A program made the translations under genes and the position numbers. Below, in pieces: positions 18,906-27,800 of a stretch of DNA of 64,000 nt (positions are counted from its first letter, which is position 1; each line of letters begins with the position of its first letter). The stretch is from Streptacidiphilus rugosus AM-16 (GTDB taxonomy: Bacteria; Actinomycetota; Actinomycetes; Streptomycetales; Streptomycetaceae), in contig NZ_JQMJ01000004.1 of assembly GCF_000744655.1 (NCBI RefSeq), forward strand, positions 4,402,001-4,466,000, in the 5' to 3' direction. The notes beneath the pieces are model-generated. The model saw nothing but the letters and a program-made list of their open reading frames with translations. It was not told where the DNA came from and ran no database searches.

Positions 18906-20065
18906 GGCTGCTCCTCGGGGTGGATGTCGGCGAAACGGGCGGGGTCGAAGGGAGCGGGGTCCATGAAGGGACTCTCCCCGCGGACCAGCTGGGCGATCAG
19001 CAGGCCCGTCGCGGGCGCCAGGCCGATGCCCGCGCCCTCGTGGCCGCAGGCGTGCAGCAGCCAGGGGCGTTCCGGGTCCGCGCCGATGGCGGGCAGGTGG
19101 TCGGGAAGGTAGGGGCGGAAGCCCCGGTAGGCGCGCATGACCCGGACCCCGGCGAGGGCGGGGACCAGTTCCGCCGCCTGCGCGGCGAGGCGCGCCAGCA
19201 CCGGCACGGAGAGGGAGCGGTCGAAGCCGACGCGTTCGCGGCTCGCCCCGATCAGTACCGGCCCGGCGGCCGTTCCCTCGACCACACCCGAACTCTGCAG
19301 GTCGGCCGAGCCGCTGGCAACGTCCGCCACGTAGTCGGCGGCGTAGACCTTGTGGCGGATCAACGGCGGCAGCGGCTCGGTCACCAGGACGAAGCCGCGC
19401 CGCGGCAGGACCGGCAGGCGCGCCCCCGCCAGCGCGGCGATCTCTCCGCCCCAGGTCCCGGCGGCGTTGACGACCGCGGCGCAGTGCAGCGTGCCGCGCC
19501 CGTCCGTCTCGACCCTGCCCTTGGCGAGGCGGGTGACGGCGGTGCCGGTGAGCAGTTCGACCCGGCCGGTGGCCCGCGCCGCCCGCAGCAGGGTCGCTGC
19601 CGCGAGGGCGGGTTGGACCTGGGCGTCCTGCGGATAGTGGACGCCTCCGGCGAAGTCCGGCGCGAGATGGGGTTCCAGCTCGCGCAGGGCGTCGGCGGGG
19701 ACGGCCAGGGCCTCGACCCCGGCCTCCCGCTGACGCGTCGCCAGTCCCTGGAGGGCACCCAGGGACCGGAGATCCTTGGCGACGACCAGGCCGCCCTTGG
19801 GCTCGTACTCGAGCGCCCGGTCGCCGAGCTCGTCGGCGAGCCGACGCCAGAGCCGCCCGCTCGCCAGGGCCAGGTCCAGTTCGGGACCCGGCTCCTTGTC
19901 CGAGACGAGCAGGTTCCCCTCCCCGGCTCCGGTCGTCCCCCCGACGACCGGCCCCCGGTCGACGACGGCGACCCGCGCGCCACCGGCGGCGAGCGCGTGG
20001 GCGCAGGCCGCGCCGATCATGCCGGCGCCGATGACGACAACGTCGAAGTGAGGGGTTCTTGCCAC
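18902..20065 (-). CDS. FAD-dependent D-amino-acid dehydrogenase subunit (HcnC/DadA-like)
   Basis: 387 residues, DAO family. FAD-binding VVVIGAGMIGAACAHALAAGG (~9-29) and the C-terminal FAD segment LLHACGHEGAGIGLAPATG (~345-363) are visible. In three-subunit D-hydroxyproline dehydrogenases this is the substrate-oxidising flavoprotein. The GTG at 20065 has no Shine-Dalgarno sequence. A promoter (TTGCCT-N18-CATAGT) places the start about seven bases from the -10, so the message may be leaderless. It is the first gene of the seven-gene minus-strand arm. Confidence 0.88.
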   Translation of the reverse strand: MARTPHFDVVVIGAGMIGAACAHALAAGGARVAVVDRGPVVGGTTGAGEGNLLVSDKEPGPELDLALASGRLWRRLADELGDRALEYEPKGGLVVAKDLRSLGALQGLATRQREAGVEALAVPADALRELEPHLAPDFAGGVHYPQDAQVQPALAAATLLRAARATGRVELLTGTAVTRLAKGRVETDGRGTLHCAAVVNAAGTWGGEIAALAGARLPVLPRRGFVLVTEPLPPLIRHKVYAADYVADVASGSADLQSSGVVEGTAAGPVLIGASRERVGFDRSLSVPVLARLAAQAAELVPALAGVRVMRAYRGFRPYLPDHLPAIGADPERPWLLHACGHEGAGIGLAPATGLLIAQLVRGESPFMDPAPFDPARFADIHPEEQP

Positions 20066-20070
20066 ATCAG

Positions 20071-20081
20071 TACTATGTCAC
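20071..20081 (-). promoter_or_regulatory. Putative GntR operator, copy C (dehydrogenase operon promoter)
   Basis: The minus strand reads GTGACATAGTA, 9/11 to the copies at 4.0-4.1 kb, and overlaps the -10 hexamer CATAGT. TTGCC precedes it by exactly 15 bases, as at copy B. Confidence 0.52.
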
Positions 20082-20085
20082 ACAG

Positions 20086-20103
20086 CATTGCCGAGAGGCA
20101 ATG
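20086..20103. promoter_or_regulatory. Perfect hairpin CATTGCC-GAGA-GGCAATG in the dehydrogenase promoter
   Basis: The 7-bp arms overlap the -35 element TTGCC of the operon starting at 20065 and lie next to operator copy C. This is more likely a protein-binding palindrome than an RNA hairpin, since it lies upstream of the expected transcription start. Confidence 0.45.
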
Positions 20104-20109
20104 ACCCCC

Positions 20110-20280
20110 GCGTCGAGGGTGATCCTCCATCGTCGGCGAGCGCGAGGAACCGCGCGAGCGACCGCCCTGCGCGGATACCCCCGCACGACGAGGACCACCT
20201 GCTCGCCGTAAGGCGGCACGCCCGCCGAGGGCCGGGGGAAGGTCGCACCGCCCCTCACGCCCCTGACGGGGGGAAGCCGC
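20110..20280. repeat. Degenerate copy of the intergenic hairpin element (copy 2)
   Basis: The left arm GAGGAACCGCGCGAGCGACC (~20144) is followed by TGCGCGGATACCCCCGCAC. The right arm is poorly kept (CACGCCCCTGACGGGG near 20260). It fills the gap between the dehydrogenase operon promoter and the convergent end of the next gene. I see no gene in it. Confidence 0.5.
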
Positions 20281-20304
20281 GCCGTCCGCGCGCCGACGGT
20301 CCGC

Positions 20305-21159
20305 TCAGGACGCCGCCGGCCGGCCGACGTGCTGGTAGCTCTCGCCGTCGAAGGCCCACTCCCAGCCCACCTCGCCGCGGCGTTCGCAGACGCCGGAGAG
20401 GGTGACCACGCCCGGCAGGTTCAGTGCGTGGCCGACGCAGAGCACCTCGCAGAGCAGATCCAGGTCCTCCTCCTCGATCCGCAGCACCCCGTCGGCCTCA
20501 AGCCGCAGGTCGGCCCAGGCCGTCACCGGCTCTTCCGGGGCGAACAGGCCGCACACCGCCGTGAACGCACCCTCCTCCGCGGTGAGCAGGAAGTCGCGCA
20601 GGGCCTCGGCGCCCCTGGCGTAGGCGACGGACAGCAGCGGCTCGGGAAAGGCTCCGGTCAGCGCGGCTTCCGCGGTCTCGGCCAGCATCCGGTCCAGCTG
20701 CCTGCGGACCCGGCCGCGCTCGTGGGCGCGCTCGACGCGGAGCAGGAACTCCGGCACCGGCTCCCCGTCCCAGCGGACCCAGTCCTCCTCGGCCGCCGGG
20801 TCCGCCGTGTAGGCGAGGTGGCTGTCGCCGTCCTCGGGGGCGAGGCCCTCCCGCTCGCAGTACTCCTCGAAGTCCTCGGGCGAGAACGCCCGGCCGTGCA
20901 CCTCCACCCCGTCCCGGCCGAGACCGGCCAGCAGCGACTCCACATCGGTCAGGTAGTCGCCGTAGGCGGTGTAGCTCGTCGCGCCGTCGCGGCGCAGCCG
21001 CTCGAAGTCGGAGCGGTTGGTGACCACGCCCAGCATCGTGGGCACCTGCGGCCGCTGCGGGCAGCCGCCGCTCCGGGGCGTGATCACCCGGACCGGACGG
21101 CAGCCGGTCTGACGCGGGTCGACCGGGCGGGGGCTGCGGGGACGAGCGTGCTTGGCCAT
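20305..21159 (-). CDS. Conserved-looking acidic protein of unknown function
   Basis: 284 residues from ATG 21159, chosen for the GGAGG five bases upstream; the frame opens at 21258. The N-terminal 35 residues are basic and Pro/Arg-rich (KHARPRSPRP). The rest is soluble, acidic and mostly helical, with alternating Glu/Asp/Leu. There is no signal peptide, membrane segment or motif that I recognise. It follows the nusB terminator and so is its own unit. A perfect palindrome (21184-21202) sits in its 5' region. In Streptomyces coelicolor the regulator bldD occupies the position next to nusB. This protein is not BldD: no helix-turn-helix is visible. Confidence 0.8.
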   Translation of the reverse strand: MAKHARPRSPRPVDPRQTGCRPVRVITPRSGGCPQRPQVPTMLGVVTNRSDFERLRRDGATSYTAYGDYLTDVESLLAGLGRDGVEVHGRAFSPEDFEEYCEREGLAPEDGDSHLAYTADPAAEEDWVRWDGEPVPEFLLRVERAHERGRVRRQLDRMLAETAEAALTGAFPEPLLSVAYARGAEALRDFLLTAEEGAFTAVCGLFAPEEPVTAWADLRLEADGVLRIEEEDLDLLCEVLCVGHALNLPGVVTLSGVCERRGEVGWEWAFDGESYQHVGRPAAS

Positions 21160-21183
21160 GGGAGCCTCCGGAACTGACGGACT

Positions 21184-21202
21184 GAGCAGTGGATCACTGC
21201 TC
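21184..21202. promoter_or_regulatory. Palindrome GAGCAGTG-GAT-CACTGCTC upstream of the unknown gene
   Basis: Perfect 8-bp arms around GAT, 25 bases upstream of the start at 21159 (minus strand). It could be an operator or a 5'-UTR hairpin. Confidence 0.4.
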
Positions 21203-21287
21203 CTCGTCCTCCCCGCCCCCGAGAGCCTCAAGCGCACCCTGTGTAACAGACCTGTCACTGCACGTGACGCAGGGTGAGCGACGAAAA

Positions 21288-21322
21288 CGCCCTCCCACTC
21301 CCCGAAGGGAAGTGGGAGGGCG
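21288..21322 (-). terminator. Rho-independent terminator of the efp-nusB unit
   Basis: The 12-bp arms CGCCCTCCCACT and AGTGGGAGGGCG are perfect. On the minus strand the loop closes with a CCC-UUCG-GGG core and the stem is followed by TTTT. It begins 26 bases after the nusB stop. Confidence 0.85.
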
Positions 21323-21348
21323 CAGCCGTCTCGGCCCCGGACGCGCCG

Positions 21349-21789
21349 TCAGTCGCGCGGAGCGCGCAGCGAGGGCTTCAGCTCCATCAGCCGGGCCAGC
21401 AGCCCGTTGACGAAGTTCGGGGACTCGTCCGTGGAGAAGTCCTTCGCGATCTCGACGAACTCGTCCAGGACGACGGGGTCGGGGACCTCGTCCTCCCAGA
21501 TCAGCTCGTAGGCGCCGAGACGCAGGACGTTGCGGTCCACGATCGGCATCCGGTCGAGCGTCCAGCCCACCGCGTAGGTGGAGATGAGGTCGTCGATCCG
21601 GGCGGCGTAGCGGCCGTACCCCTCGACGAGCTGAATCGTGTAGTCGTTGACCTGCGGCACGCCCTCTTCGCGGGTGTGCGCGCGCGCCACCCACTCGGCG
21701 AGGACCACCTTGGGCATGACGCCCCGGTGGTCGGCCTCGAAGAGGATCTGGAAGGCCCGGGTACGGGCCTTGTTACGCGCGGTGGCCAC
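21349..21789 (-). CDS. nusB: Transcription antitermination factor NusB
   Basis: 146 residues, all-helical NusB fold. ARNKARTRAFQILFEAD at the N-terminus and VDRNVLRLGAYELIW (~85-99) with PDPVVLDEFVEIAKDFSTDESPNFVNGLLARL in the C-terminal half are diagnostic. It binds boxA RNA with NusE (S10) in rRNA antitermination. The GTG at 21789 begins two bases after the efp stop, so translation is coupled. A longer frame upstream is a shadow of efp. A classical terminator follows. Confidence 0.95.
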   Translation of the reverse strand: MATARNKARTRAFQILFEADHRGVMPKVVLAEWVARAHTREEGVPQVNDYTIQLVEGYGRYAARIDDLISTYAVGWTLDRMPIVDRNVLRLGAYELIWEDEVPDPVVLDEFVEIAKDFSTDESPNFVNGLLARLMELKPSLRAPRD

Positions 21790-21791
21790 GG

Positions 21792-22358
21792 TTAGGAGTT
21801 CACCCGGCCGAGGTAGTCGCCGGTGCGGGTGTCGACCTTGATCTTCTCGCCCTGGTTGATGAAGAGCGGAACCGAGACCTCGGCGCCGGTCTCCAGGCGC
21901 GCCGGCTTGGTGCCGCCGGTGGAGCGGTCGCCCTGCAGGCCCGGCTCGGTGAACTCGATGACCAGCTCGACGGCGGCCGGGAGCTCGACGTAGAGGGGGG
22001 CGCCGTCGTGGACGGCGACGAGGGCGTCGAAGCCCTCCAGCAGGAACTTGGAGGCGTCGCCGACGACCGAGGGGTCGACGTGCGTCTGCTCGTAGGTGTC
22101 CATGTCCATGAACACGAACTGCTCGCCGTCCTTGTAGGAGAACTGCATCGTGCGCTTGTCGACGTTGGCCGTCTCGACCTTCACGCCGGCGTTGAAGGTC
22201 TTGTCGACGACCTTGCCGGACAGCACGTGCTTGAGCTTGGTGCGCACGAAGGCCGGGCCCTTGCCGGGCTTCACGTGCTGGAACTCGACGACGGACCACA
22301 GCTGGTCGTTGTCGAGCTTGAGCACCATGCCGTTCTTGAGGTCGTTGGTGGAAGCCAC
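21792..22358 (-). CDS. efp: Translation elongation factor P
   Basis: 188 residues with the three beta-barrel domains of EF-P. The tip loop of domain I reads [15 protein letters not shown], with Lys33 at the position that is modified in some bacteria. The actinobacterial KPGKGPA type lacks an obvious EpmA/YmfI system in the window. GTG start at 22358 with AGGG upstream. EF-P rescues ribosomes stalled at polyproline, which is relevant in an organism rich in Pro-rich proteins (see mltG). It is transcribed with nusB and has a candidate TTGACA promoter. Confidence 0.96.
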   Translation of the reverse strand: MASTNDLKNGMVLKLDNDQLWSVVEFQHVKPGKGPAFVRTKLKHVLSGKVVDKTFNAGVKVETANVDKRTMQFSYKDGEQFVFMDMDTYEQTHVDPSVVGDASKFLLEGFDALVAVHDGAPLYVELPAAVELVIEFTEPGLQGDRSTGGTKPARLETGAEVSVPLFINQGEKIKVDTRTGDYLGRVNS

Positions 22359-22375
22359 AGTCGCCCTAACTTCTG

Positions 22376-22399
22376 GATTTCGCTTTGTCAGCTTGTCAA
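22376..22399 (-). promoter_or_regulatory. efp: Candidate efp promoter
   Basis: On the minus strand a perfect -35 TTGACA (22394-22399) is followed after 17-18 bases by CCAGAAG, a weak -10 candidate, about 20 bases upstream of the GTG start. The region is locally A/T-richer than its surroundings. Confidence 0.45.
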
Positions 22400-22434
22400 G
22401 GAACCAAGTCGCGTGTCCTGCGGCCTCCGGGGCT

Positions 22435-22452
22435 CGATCTCGGACGAGATCG
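22435..22452 (-). terminator. Short hairpin after the M24 gene
   Basis: CGATCTC-GGAC-GAGATCG, 7-bp perfect arms, 12 bases downstream of the M24 stop at 22464 and just upstream of the efp promoter. A weak terminator candidate. Confidence 0.4.
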
Positions 22453-22463
22453 GATCCCGGAAA

Positions 22464-23549
22464 TCACAGGGCGAGGAGCTCCTTGGTCGTGATGGTGAGC
22501 AGCTCGGGCCCTCCGTCCTCGGAAGGACGGACGACGAGCGTGTCCTCGATCCGGACCCCGCCGCGACCCGGGAGCGTCACTCCCAGTCCGACAGTGACCG
22601 GCACACGGTTCTCAATCTTACCGAACTCCCCGGGCCAGAGTTCCAACGCCCCCGGGCGCGGCTCCTCCTCGACATCCAGACCGACTCCGTGGCCCACTCC
22701 TTCGGGCAGCAGTTCGGGTTGACCGCCCGCCTCCAGCACGCGGCGCGCGGCCCGCGCGCAGTCGTCGAGCGAGCCGCCGAGCACCAGCGCCTCACGCGCG
22801 GCGCGCTGGCCGGCGAAGACGAGGCCGTGCAGCTCGATCTGCCACTCCTGCGGCGCGAGGCCGACGACGAAGGTCCGGGCGGCGGAGGCGCGGTAACCCC
22901 GGTAGCAGGCGCCGAGCGAGACGGTGAGGAAGTCGCCCTCCTCGACCCGGCGGTCCCCGGGCAGGTGCCGGGCCCGCCCGGCGTGGTCCCCGGCGCCGAC
23001 CCGGACCGGGAAGGCGGGCCCGTCGGCCCCGTGGTCGATCATGCGCCGCTCCAGCTCCATCGCGAGATGGCGCTCGCTGCGGCCGACCAGGATCGACTCC
23101 AGCAGCTCGCCGAGGGCCTGGTCGGCGATCTCCCCCGCGATCCGCAGGCAGGCGATCTCCTGCTCGTCCTTGACGACCCTGAGCTGCTCGACCGCATGGT
23201 GCAGATCGTGCAGCTCGCACTCGGCCACCTCCGCGACGGCGCGGTGGCGGGCGACGGTGAGGTCGTGCTCCTCCACCCCGAGCACGCCGGCCCCCGCGTT
23301 GGCGGCGACGGCCACCGCCGGATCCGTTCCCGGCGGCACCAGCAGTTCCTCGAGCCCCTCGTCGCGATCCCTGGCCGGATGCTCGACGGCGACCACGGCC
23401 CGGTCCCGCCCGAGCAGAAGCGCGTGCGCGCCGACCGCTCCGGTGAGCCACCGCACGTTCGCCGGCGCGGTCACCAACGCGGCGTCCACCCCGGCGCCAC
23501 TGCAGCGCTCACGCAGCCGCTCACGCCTCTCCCGAAACACGTCACCCAT
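22464..23549 (-). CDS. M24 (aminopeptidase P/prolidase) family protein with degraded metal site, probable pseudo-enzyme
   Basis: 361 residues: creatinase-type N-terminal domain (~1-125) and a pita-bread M24 domain (~130-355). Active M24 peptidases bind two metals through Asp, Asp, His, Glu, Glu. Here the first Asp of DxG is Ser (FLTVSLGACYRGY), the Asp of SDxTRT is Ala (RASAARTFVVG), and the Glu of xEPG is Gly (TVGLGVTLPGR). The His of GHGVGL and the last Glu (GVRIED) remain, and the usual HExP His is Glu (VEEEP). The protein is otherwise full length. I therefore expect no peptidase activity and perhaps a binding role. The gene precedes efp, where an active Xaa-Pro peptidase is common. Confidence 0.87.
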   Translation of the reverse strand: MGDVFRERRERLRERCSGAGVDAALVTAPANVRWLTGAVGAHALLLGRDRAVVAVEHPARDRDEGLEELLVPPGTDPAVAVAANAGAGVLGVEEHDLTVARHRAVAEVAECELHDLHHAVEQLRVVKDEQEIACLRIAGEIADQALGELLESILVGRSERHLAMELERRMIDHGADGPAFPVRVGAGDHAGRARHLPGDRRVEEGDFLTVSLGACYRGYRASAARTFVVGLAPQEWQIELHGLVFAGQRAAREALVLGGSLDDCARAARRVLEAGGQPELLPEGVGHGVGLDVEEEPRPGALELWPGEFGKIENRVPVTVGLGVTLPGRGGVRIEDTLVVRPSEDGGPELLTITTKELLAL

Positions 23550-23567
23550 GCTCCGAGGCTAAGCGCG

Positions 23568-23600
23568 CCGAAGCGCCCCCGCTCGGCGGAGGCGCTTCGG
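23568..23600 (-). terminator. Terminator hairpin after the Rhs/immunity unit
   Basis: Perfect arms CCGAAGCGCC and GGCGCTTCGG with a 13-base loop, 28 bases downstream of the second immunity-like gene. Confidence 0.65.
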
Positions 23601-23627
23601 TCGAACTAGGCACTTCGGGTGGACGTC

Positions 23628-24104
23628 TCAGCCGGGACCCGCCTTGGCCTCTTCCACGGACCAGGACGAACCTGGCCCGACGGACAGGATCCGGCCACTC
23701 GGCATCCAAAGCATCCAGGATGCGAGGGGGTCCGTCGACTGCGGCCGCGAGAAAAGCGGGAAGACGTGAACACCGAGGCTCTCGAACTCGAAAACGGTCT
23801 CGAGTCCGGGCGGCTGCACGTCCACGGCCGTCAGTACGCGTCCCTCCAGCATCTGGGCTGCCGACTCCAACGAGGCACGAGGATCCTCGGAGCCCGCGAT
23901 AACACCATTCGCTCCGTCCAGCCGCCAGGCGGCCATGGAGACCCACAGATGCCACTCGCCGAAGACGACCCCGTCCGCATACGGCGTCGTCGGGCCCCCG
24001 AACTCGAGGGACAGATTGCTCCCCACGCCGACCCGCACGTTCCACGCCGGCCGGCCGAGCAAGGGCCCGACCAGATCGTTGATCGCTTCGATGTCCGCGT
24101 TCAT
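23628..24104 (-). CDS. Putative immunity protein 2 of the Rhs toxin module (paralogue of next gene)
   Basis: 158 residues from ATG 24104, preceded by GAGGAGGG at seven bases and overlapping the previous stop by 4 nt. It is a soluble, small protein without signal or membrane segment. Side by side with the upstream gene it shares SMAAWRLDG / YSIAWRLDG, LTAVDVQPPGLETVFEFE / LTSVDVRPLSMDTTFRLA, VFPLFS / IFPAFS and PGSSWSVEEA / PGAAWSVRRA, so the two are clearly paralogous. Position directly behind an Rhs toxin gene is the classical place for immunity genes. Codon use is less GC3-biased than the neighbours, suggesting acquisition. The family name is not known to me. Confidence 0.8.
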   Translation of the reverse strand: MNADIEAINDLVGPLLGRPAWNVRVGVGSNLSLEFGGPTTPYADGVVFGEWHLWVSMAAWRLDGANGVIAGSEDPRASLESAAQMLEGRVLTAVDVQPPGLETVFEFESLGVHVFPLFSRPQSTDPLASWMLWMPSGRILSVGPGSSWSVEEAKAGPG

Positions 24105-24568
24105 CGGAGTGCCCTCCTCACCGACCATGCAGCCCCCGGACCAGCGCAGAACATGAAGCCCGTCGGAAGCCGGAGGCTCCAGTAGACGGAGTCTTCGTCA
24201 TCGGACCCGGAGAAGGCCGGAAAGATCCGAAGATCAACATCTGCGAGACGGAACGTCGTATCCATGCTCAACGGGCGAACATCCACAGATGTCAGCCGTT
24301 TCCCCCGGAGTACCTGAACGTCCGCCAACAGACCTTCCGGAGCATCCTGCGAGGCCGCCAGCACGGCCTGGCGGCCGTCAAGCCGCCAGGCGATGCTGTA
24401 GACACCGAGCCAACAAGGGCGCGTCGATGCGCCGTCGGTGAAATCCACGCGAAGTGAACCCGCCTCGGAGAGCCTGACGCCACTGACTTCACGACCGACC
24501 AGAGGGTCGAGCGCTCGTTGCAGTGCCGTGACGTCCCGGCTCTCCTCGACCTTCACGAATCGCGTCAC
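24101..24568 (-). CDS. Putative immunity protein 1, cognate to the Rhs C-terminal toxin
   Basis: 155 residues; the GTG at 24568 overlaps the Rhs stop codon by 4 nt, so it is translated right after the toxin domain. It is a soluble protein that begins with a helical segment (ALQRALDPLVGREVSGVRL), continues with a beta-rich core (LRVDFTDG, PCWLGVYSIAWRLDG) and ends in PGAAWSVRRALR. It is related along its length to the following gene. Tight coupling to the toxin 3' end argues it neutralises the ~90-residue C-terminal toxin. I do not recognise a named immunity family. Confidence 0.82.
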   Translation of the reverse strand: MTRFVKVEESRDVTALQRALDPLVGREVSGVRLSEAGSLRVDFTDGASTRPCWLGVYSIAWRLDGRQAVLAASQDAPEGLLADVQVLRGKRLTSVDVRPLSMDTTFRLADVDLRIFPAFSGSDDEDSVYWSLRLPTGFMFCAGPGAAWSVRRALR

Positions 24569-24850
24569 TCACAGCCCTTTCCGAGCTCGCTCCGCGCGAT
24601 GTCGGTGATCTCGCTCTTGTCCAGATTACCGTTGCCGTCCATCCCGTCCTTCATGGTGTTGTGGACACGACGGGCCTCGTCCTTGTTCGTGACGCCGCCC
24701 TGCTTCATCGCCCACTTTCCGGCCTTGTTCGCTGCCGTGTTGTTTCCGTGCCGGGCCTTCTCGAAGCTCGAGGCATCGTCGCCCCATTCGTCGTACTCGG
24801 CGTACGGGTCGTCCTCATCGTCCCCGGTGTCCCACCACGCGTCCCCGCCA
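24565..24850 (-). other. C-terminal toxin domain of the Rhs protein
   Basis: About 92 residues after the Hint domain. A very acidic linker (WWDTGDDEDDPYAEYDEWGDD) precedes FEKARHGNNTAANKAGKWAMK, then NKDEARRVHNTMKDG and LDKSEITDIARSELGK. The NN-x3-NK ... D-x2-RR-x-H ... EI-x2-IA spacing resembles a small domain I recall at the ends of many Rhs proteins, of unclear biochemistry. No nuclease, deaminase or ADP-ribosyltransferase motif is evident. Confidence 0.6.
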
Positions 24851-27800
24851 CTGTTGTGCACGAGGATCGGCAAATCACCTGCCAGGACGTAGTACGTGTG
24901 CAACTCCGCGACCGTCAGGTCGTAGGTCACAGCCGTACCGTGGTAGTTGCGCACACCGACCACGGACGCCGTCGAACCGTCGGGCTCGCGGAGCAGGGTT
25001 CCCTTCGCCAGCTCGCTGGCGTTGGTCCAACGGTGCAGGCTCGCGTTCCAGAACGGGTGGTGCCATGTGGTGGTGAGCTGCGCCGTGGCCGGCGGTGCGT
25101 GGGCCCCATGGGTCGAGGAACGCAGGGAGAGCTCGGTGAACTCACGGTCGGTCTTGGTGACGATCTGCCGGACCACGACCTCCGACCGGCTGATGCCGGT
25201 CTGAGGGTCCGTGGCCAGCACGACATCCCCGGAGTGCACCGTCGCAATGGCCTTCACGGTGCCGTCAGCCATCAGCACCGGGGTGCTCGCCACGAAGCTG
25301 TGGATGGAGCAACTGGGCCCGTCCCCACCTCCCCGCGACTTGGCCGCGTCTGCTGCGGCGTTCTCAGCCTTGGTCTCGGCCGCAAGTGCCGCATCAGCCG
25401 CAGCGGCCTCACCGCGTACCGCCTCAGCGGCGCCTTCGGCCGCCTTCGCCACGTCCTCCGCGCCTCGGATGACCTCTTCGGCGCGGTCGATCATCTTCCA
25501 GACCTTGAAGGCTTCGACGCCCACCTTCACAGCCTTGAAGATCTTCCCCCAGGGGACGAAGGTCAGTGCGGTGCTGATGCACCCCATGACGTCGCCCTTG
25601 GTGAAGCAGTTCACCGCATCAGTGACCCCGATGAGGTCACCGACCAGGCTGATGATCTGGTGGACCAGACCTTCCTTGTGCGACTTGGCCGCAGCCAGTG
25701 CTGCCTGAGCCGTGGCAGCGGCGCGAGCCTTCGCCTCAGCCTCGGCTTCCTGCTGCTGAAGCGCGACCTCCTGTGCCGTGGTCTTGCACCACGAGGCGTA
25801 GTCGGAGCCGCAGCGGTGCTGCCCGGGGTGATCCTGCTGCTCCTGGAGGTTCTTGCGTTGGGCTGCGACCCAGTTGCGCAGGCACGCACCGTCGCAGTCG
25901 GCAGGCCGGGTGCCGGTCGGGTCGGACTTGGTGACCGGGCTGTCGTCCGCGTAGCTGTAGGCGTTCCACTGCTGTGGGTCACCCTGAACAATCAGCGGAT
26001 CGGGCGAGAGGAACTTGCCGGTGCTCGGGTCGTACTCCCGGGCGCCAAGATTGGTCAGCCCTGTGGTCTCGTCCTGCTGGCCGCCCACATAGCCCTTGTT
26101 GCCCATCCAGGCTGACGGCGCGGTGCGGTCCTGCCCGTACGGGGTGAACGAACGCCGATTGACCGTCGCAGTGTTGCTTGCGCTGATCTGAATGGTGTTC
26201 GTGCCTTGCTGGTTGGGAACGGTGTAGAAGACCTGCCCGGTGCTGTCGTGCACCGCGACAAGCGATCCGCCGAGCCCGACGTACCGCAGGCCGACGGCTG
26301 TGGTCTGGCCCTTCTGGAGCGTTAGCTCCTCGTCACCGACGTAGAGGACCGTCGCCTGGTCGTCCTGGCGGACCAGCAGTTGCCCGTTGGCGTCGTACCG
26401 GTAGTTGCTTGTCTCCGTCGCGGAACCCGTCGTCGACAGTGAGGCGAGCTTGCCCGTCGCGTCGTACGTCAGGGTGTCCGTGGTCGTCGCGGAGTTGGTT
26501 CGGCTGGTGGTGTTGCCGGCAGCGTCGTACCCGTAGGTGATGGTCGAGCCGGCGATCGGGCCTGCCGCGTTGCTGCTGCCGGCCTGGACGAGTCCGTGGA
26601 CCGGCTTGCCGGACTGGGTGCCGGTGGCTGTGTTGCCAGTGCCGCCGACCGGCTGGTAGGCGGTCGTGACATCGTTGGCGGTGTTGCCCGCGACGTCGTG
26701 GTTGACCTGAGTGAGCCGATTTCCCTGCTCGTCGTAGGTCCACGACTGCCAGTACGGGTTCGGACCGCCGACGCTCGGCGAGTTGCCCGCGGTCGGGGTC
26801 GACGCGCACGCGTCCGTCGCCGTCCAGGCGGAGGTGAGGCGCTGGAGGAAGTCGTAGCCGAAGCACTGGGTGTCGGTGACCGCCTGGGCGCTGCCCGGGT
26901 TCTGCTTGTCGGTGATGGAGGTGATCAGCCCGGAACCCGCCGAGACAGTCCCGTCGGCGTTCGAGTATCCGTAGGTGGTGTCGTCGGCGAGGGTGCCGCC
27001 GTTGCCGGTGACGACCTGTGCCTCGGTCAGGCGCTGAGTCTGCTCGTCATAGCTCAACCCGAGCTGCGCGAAGTTGGTGGTCGGACCGTAGGTGAGGCGG
27101 GTCGCGTTGCCGAAGTCGTCGTAGGCGACGTTGTCGACGTAGTCCCAGGACGTGGACGAGGCACCGGTCGGGTGGCCGTACGCGTCGTAGGAGTAGTTGA
27201 TCGTCTCACCCGGCAGGTTGACGTTCGTGTTGGTCGTGCTGTCCTGGCTGGACGCCACCGTGCCGGTGTAGTTGTAGGTGACCGACGTGGAGTACGTCCC
27301 CGCGAGGTTGCCCTCCCCGGCCGGGATGGTGACCGCAGTCCCACGCGGCCAGCCGTGGGTGTCGTACGCGGAGACGGCTTCGGTGTAGGCGTTGGCGCCG
27401 CTGTTGTAGTAGCTCGTCGAGGAAGACAGATATCCCTTCTTCAGCGAGTCGTACTTCCACGAGGCCAGCTCGTTGGTCGCGCTCTCCGTACTGGTGGTGC
27501 TGGTGTCGTACTGCGCGGTCTTACGCCCCAACTCGTCGTACGTGTAGCTGAGCTGCTTGCCCCGGGCGTCCGTGGCCGTCTTCAGCAGGCCGGCGTTGTC
27601 GTACGTGAAGCTGGTCGTTCCCGAATCCGGGTCGCTCGAGCTGGTCTTCTGGCCCAACAGGTTGTAGCCCGTGGACCAGGTGTGCGATGGGATGGTCGCC
27701 CCGACCGTGGTCGTCGCCGTGTCCTGCTGCCCGACCTGCCGGTCCGACGCGTCGTAGGAGTACTGCGTGACGAGCGGGTTGTTCGGGTCGGTCGGCTTGT

